In this document: positions 41,188-41,762 of the stretch, piece by piece | Layout: each line of letters starts with the position of its first letter | Position numbering within the stretch: the stretch's first letter is position 1 | Assembly (NCBI GenBank): GCA_007132495.1 | Contig: SLOL01000043.1 | Location: forward strand, 1 to 41,762 | Direction of reading: 5' to 3' | From: Balneolales bacterium | GTDB taxonomy: Bacteria > Bacteroidota > Rhodothermia > Balneolales > Natronogracilivirgulaceae | Length of the DNA stretch: 41,762 nucleotides | Notes under the pieces: model-generated | Seen by the model: the letters and a program-made list of their open reading frames with translations, nothing else | Database searches by the model: none | What the model was told of the DNA's origin: nothing | Made by a program: the position numbers and the translations under genes

Positions 41188-41762
41188 TCAGTAACCCATC
41201 CAATAGGACACTTTGACCAGGAAGGTATGGTTGGCCGGTGAGTTAAAAATGTCGGTGGAATCACTGCTCAGGCGAAGTGTGCCTTCATTTCCGGTGTATA
41301 CCCTGGATTGCTGCCAGACCAGGTAGAGCGTTGAGCCGGGGCGGAACTCCCACCGCAGTACAGCGTTGCCACGAAGCGACCGCATTTTAAAGTCGGGATT
41401 CCTGAATCCGAAGCTTTCGATGGATCCGCTCTCACCGGGGTTCACCTCGTATCGATTCTCTTCATCGTCGTATGAGATGCTGCCGCTGTCTGTTCCGTAG
41501 ATTGCATAATCGTATTTTCCGGGACGGTTGAGCTCTTTGAAGTTAAAGTATTCACCGGCCGAGATAAACGGCTGGACATAGAGCTGAAGACTGAGGTCGG
41601 GTGTGAAAGTCCAGTCGGCGCGTATCGAAGCCGATACGGTCTGCTGGTCCAGGTCGGCAAAGATATAGCGGCGGCCATAGGTGGCTTCTGCCGCCGGATC
41701 GTCAACCGTCGTTACATATTGCGTGCCGGTTTGATAGCTGGTAAAAGAAGGTTGAATGGAGA
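41188..41762 (-). CDS. DUF5916-family outer-membrane protein, 3' end (partial)
   Basis: The C-terminal 190 or so residues of a larger protein whose start is past the window edge. The frame is open from 41760. It reads beta-barrel-like strands with PFISAGEYFNFKELNRP, ENRYEVNPGESGSIESFGF, FKMRSLRGNAVLRWEFRPGS and TLYLVWQQSRVYTG, ending HTFLVKVSYWMGY. This pattern is typical of the C-terminus of DUF5916 proteins, which begin with a CBM9-like domain in Bacteroidota and may be outer-membrane barrels. The aromatic final strand fits BAM-dependent insertion. The N-terminal domain cannot be seen here. Confidence 0.85.
   Translation of the reverse strand, partial: SIQPSFTSYQTGTQYVTTVDDPAAEATYGRRYIFADLDQQTVSASIRADWTFTPDLSLQLYVQPFISAGEYFNFKELNRPGKYDYAIYGTDSGSISYDDEENRYEVNPGESGSIESFGFRNPDFKMRSLRGNAVLRWEFRPGSTLYLVWQQSRVYTGNEGTLRLSSDSTDIFNSPANHTFLVKVSYWMGY

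Overview
The window is about 41.8 kb of a mid-GC (roughly 48-50 %) Gram-negative chromosome. The gene content points to the Bacteroidota/Balneolota/Rhodothermota group, most likely a Balneolaceae-like marine or saline organism. This rests on a YPNPF-type sorting-like beta domain, DUF5916 and DUF4382 proteins, many SPII lipoproteins, a ccoS-N-O-P-I cbb3 oxidase cluster, HAF repeats, a Tat-exported Gfo/Idh/MocA oxidoreductase and very acidic exported proteins. The taxon is inferred; there is no rRNA or marker gene to settle it. I see no tRNA, rRNA, CRISPR array, IS element or prophage.

Layout. (1) 0.1-5.5 kb: an FMN reductase, then an OmpR-type response regulator/sensor kinase pair on the minus strand, divergent from a second kinase that carries a lipobox and periplasmic TPRs. 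(2) 5.5-8.2 kb: two exported amidohydrolases in tandem; the first-transcribed copy keeps its metal-ligand histidines and the second has lost them. (3) 8.6-14.5 kb: the cbb3 terminal oxidase operon ccoS-ccoN-ccoO-ccoP-ccoI plus a SafE/DsbD-like membrane protein, nearly all with overlapping or adjacent ends. (4) 14.7-18.2 kb: a lone REC protein, a DUF4168-like lipoprotein, a CapA-like metallophosphatase and a small DUF6789-like membrane protein. Two diverged copies of an intergenic repeat bracket part of this block in opposite orientation. (5) 18.2-20.4 kb: a short repeat array, then galU overlapping a GHMP kinase that strongly resembles plant glucuronokinase. (6) 20.6-27.9 kb: gamma-glutamyltransferase, a retropepsin/PDZ lipoprotein, an acidic lipoprotein, a TlpA-like thioredoxin, an unusual DAACS transporter and UppP. 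(7) 28-36.2 kb: a Tat-exported oxidoreductase, a 1459-aa mosaic secreted serine protease, MtgA and a DUF4382 lipoprotein. (8) 36.5-41.8 kb: a YjiH-like membrane protein, a GH16 glucanase, YajQ, a cold-shock protein, a CPBP protease and the 3' end of a DUF5916 protein.

Working together: ccoS-I encode a microaerobic respiratory oxidase and its copper/assembly factors. GalU and the GHMP kinase could form a two-step kinase/pyrophosphorylase route from a free sugar (perhaps glucuronate) to a UDP-sugar. UppP and MtgA both serve the peptidoglycan cycle but are not in one operon. The best leads are the galU/glucuronokinase-like pair, the protease with its sorting-like domain near the N-terminus, the degenerate amidohydrolase partner, a DAACS transporter lacking canonical substrate and cation residues, and several intergenic repeats. 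I found no clear defence system or other wholly new multi-gene system.
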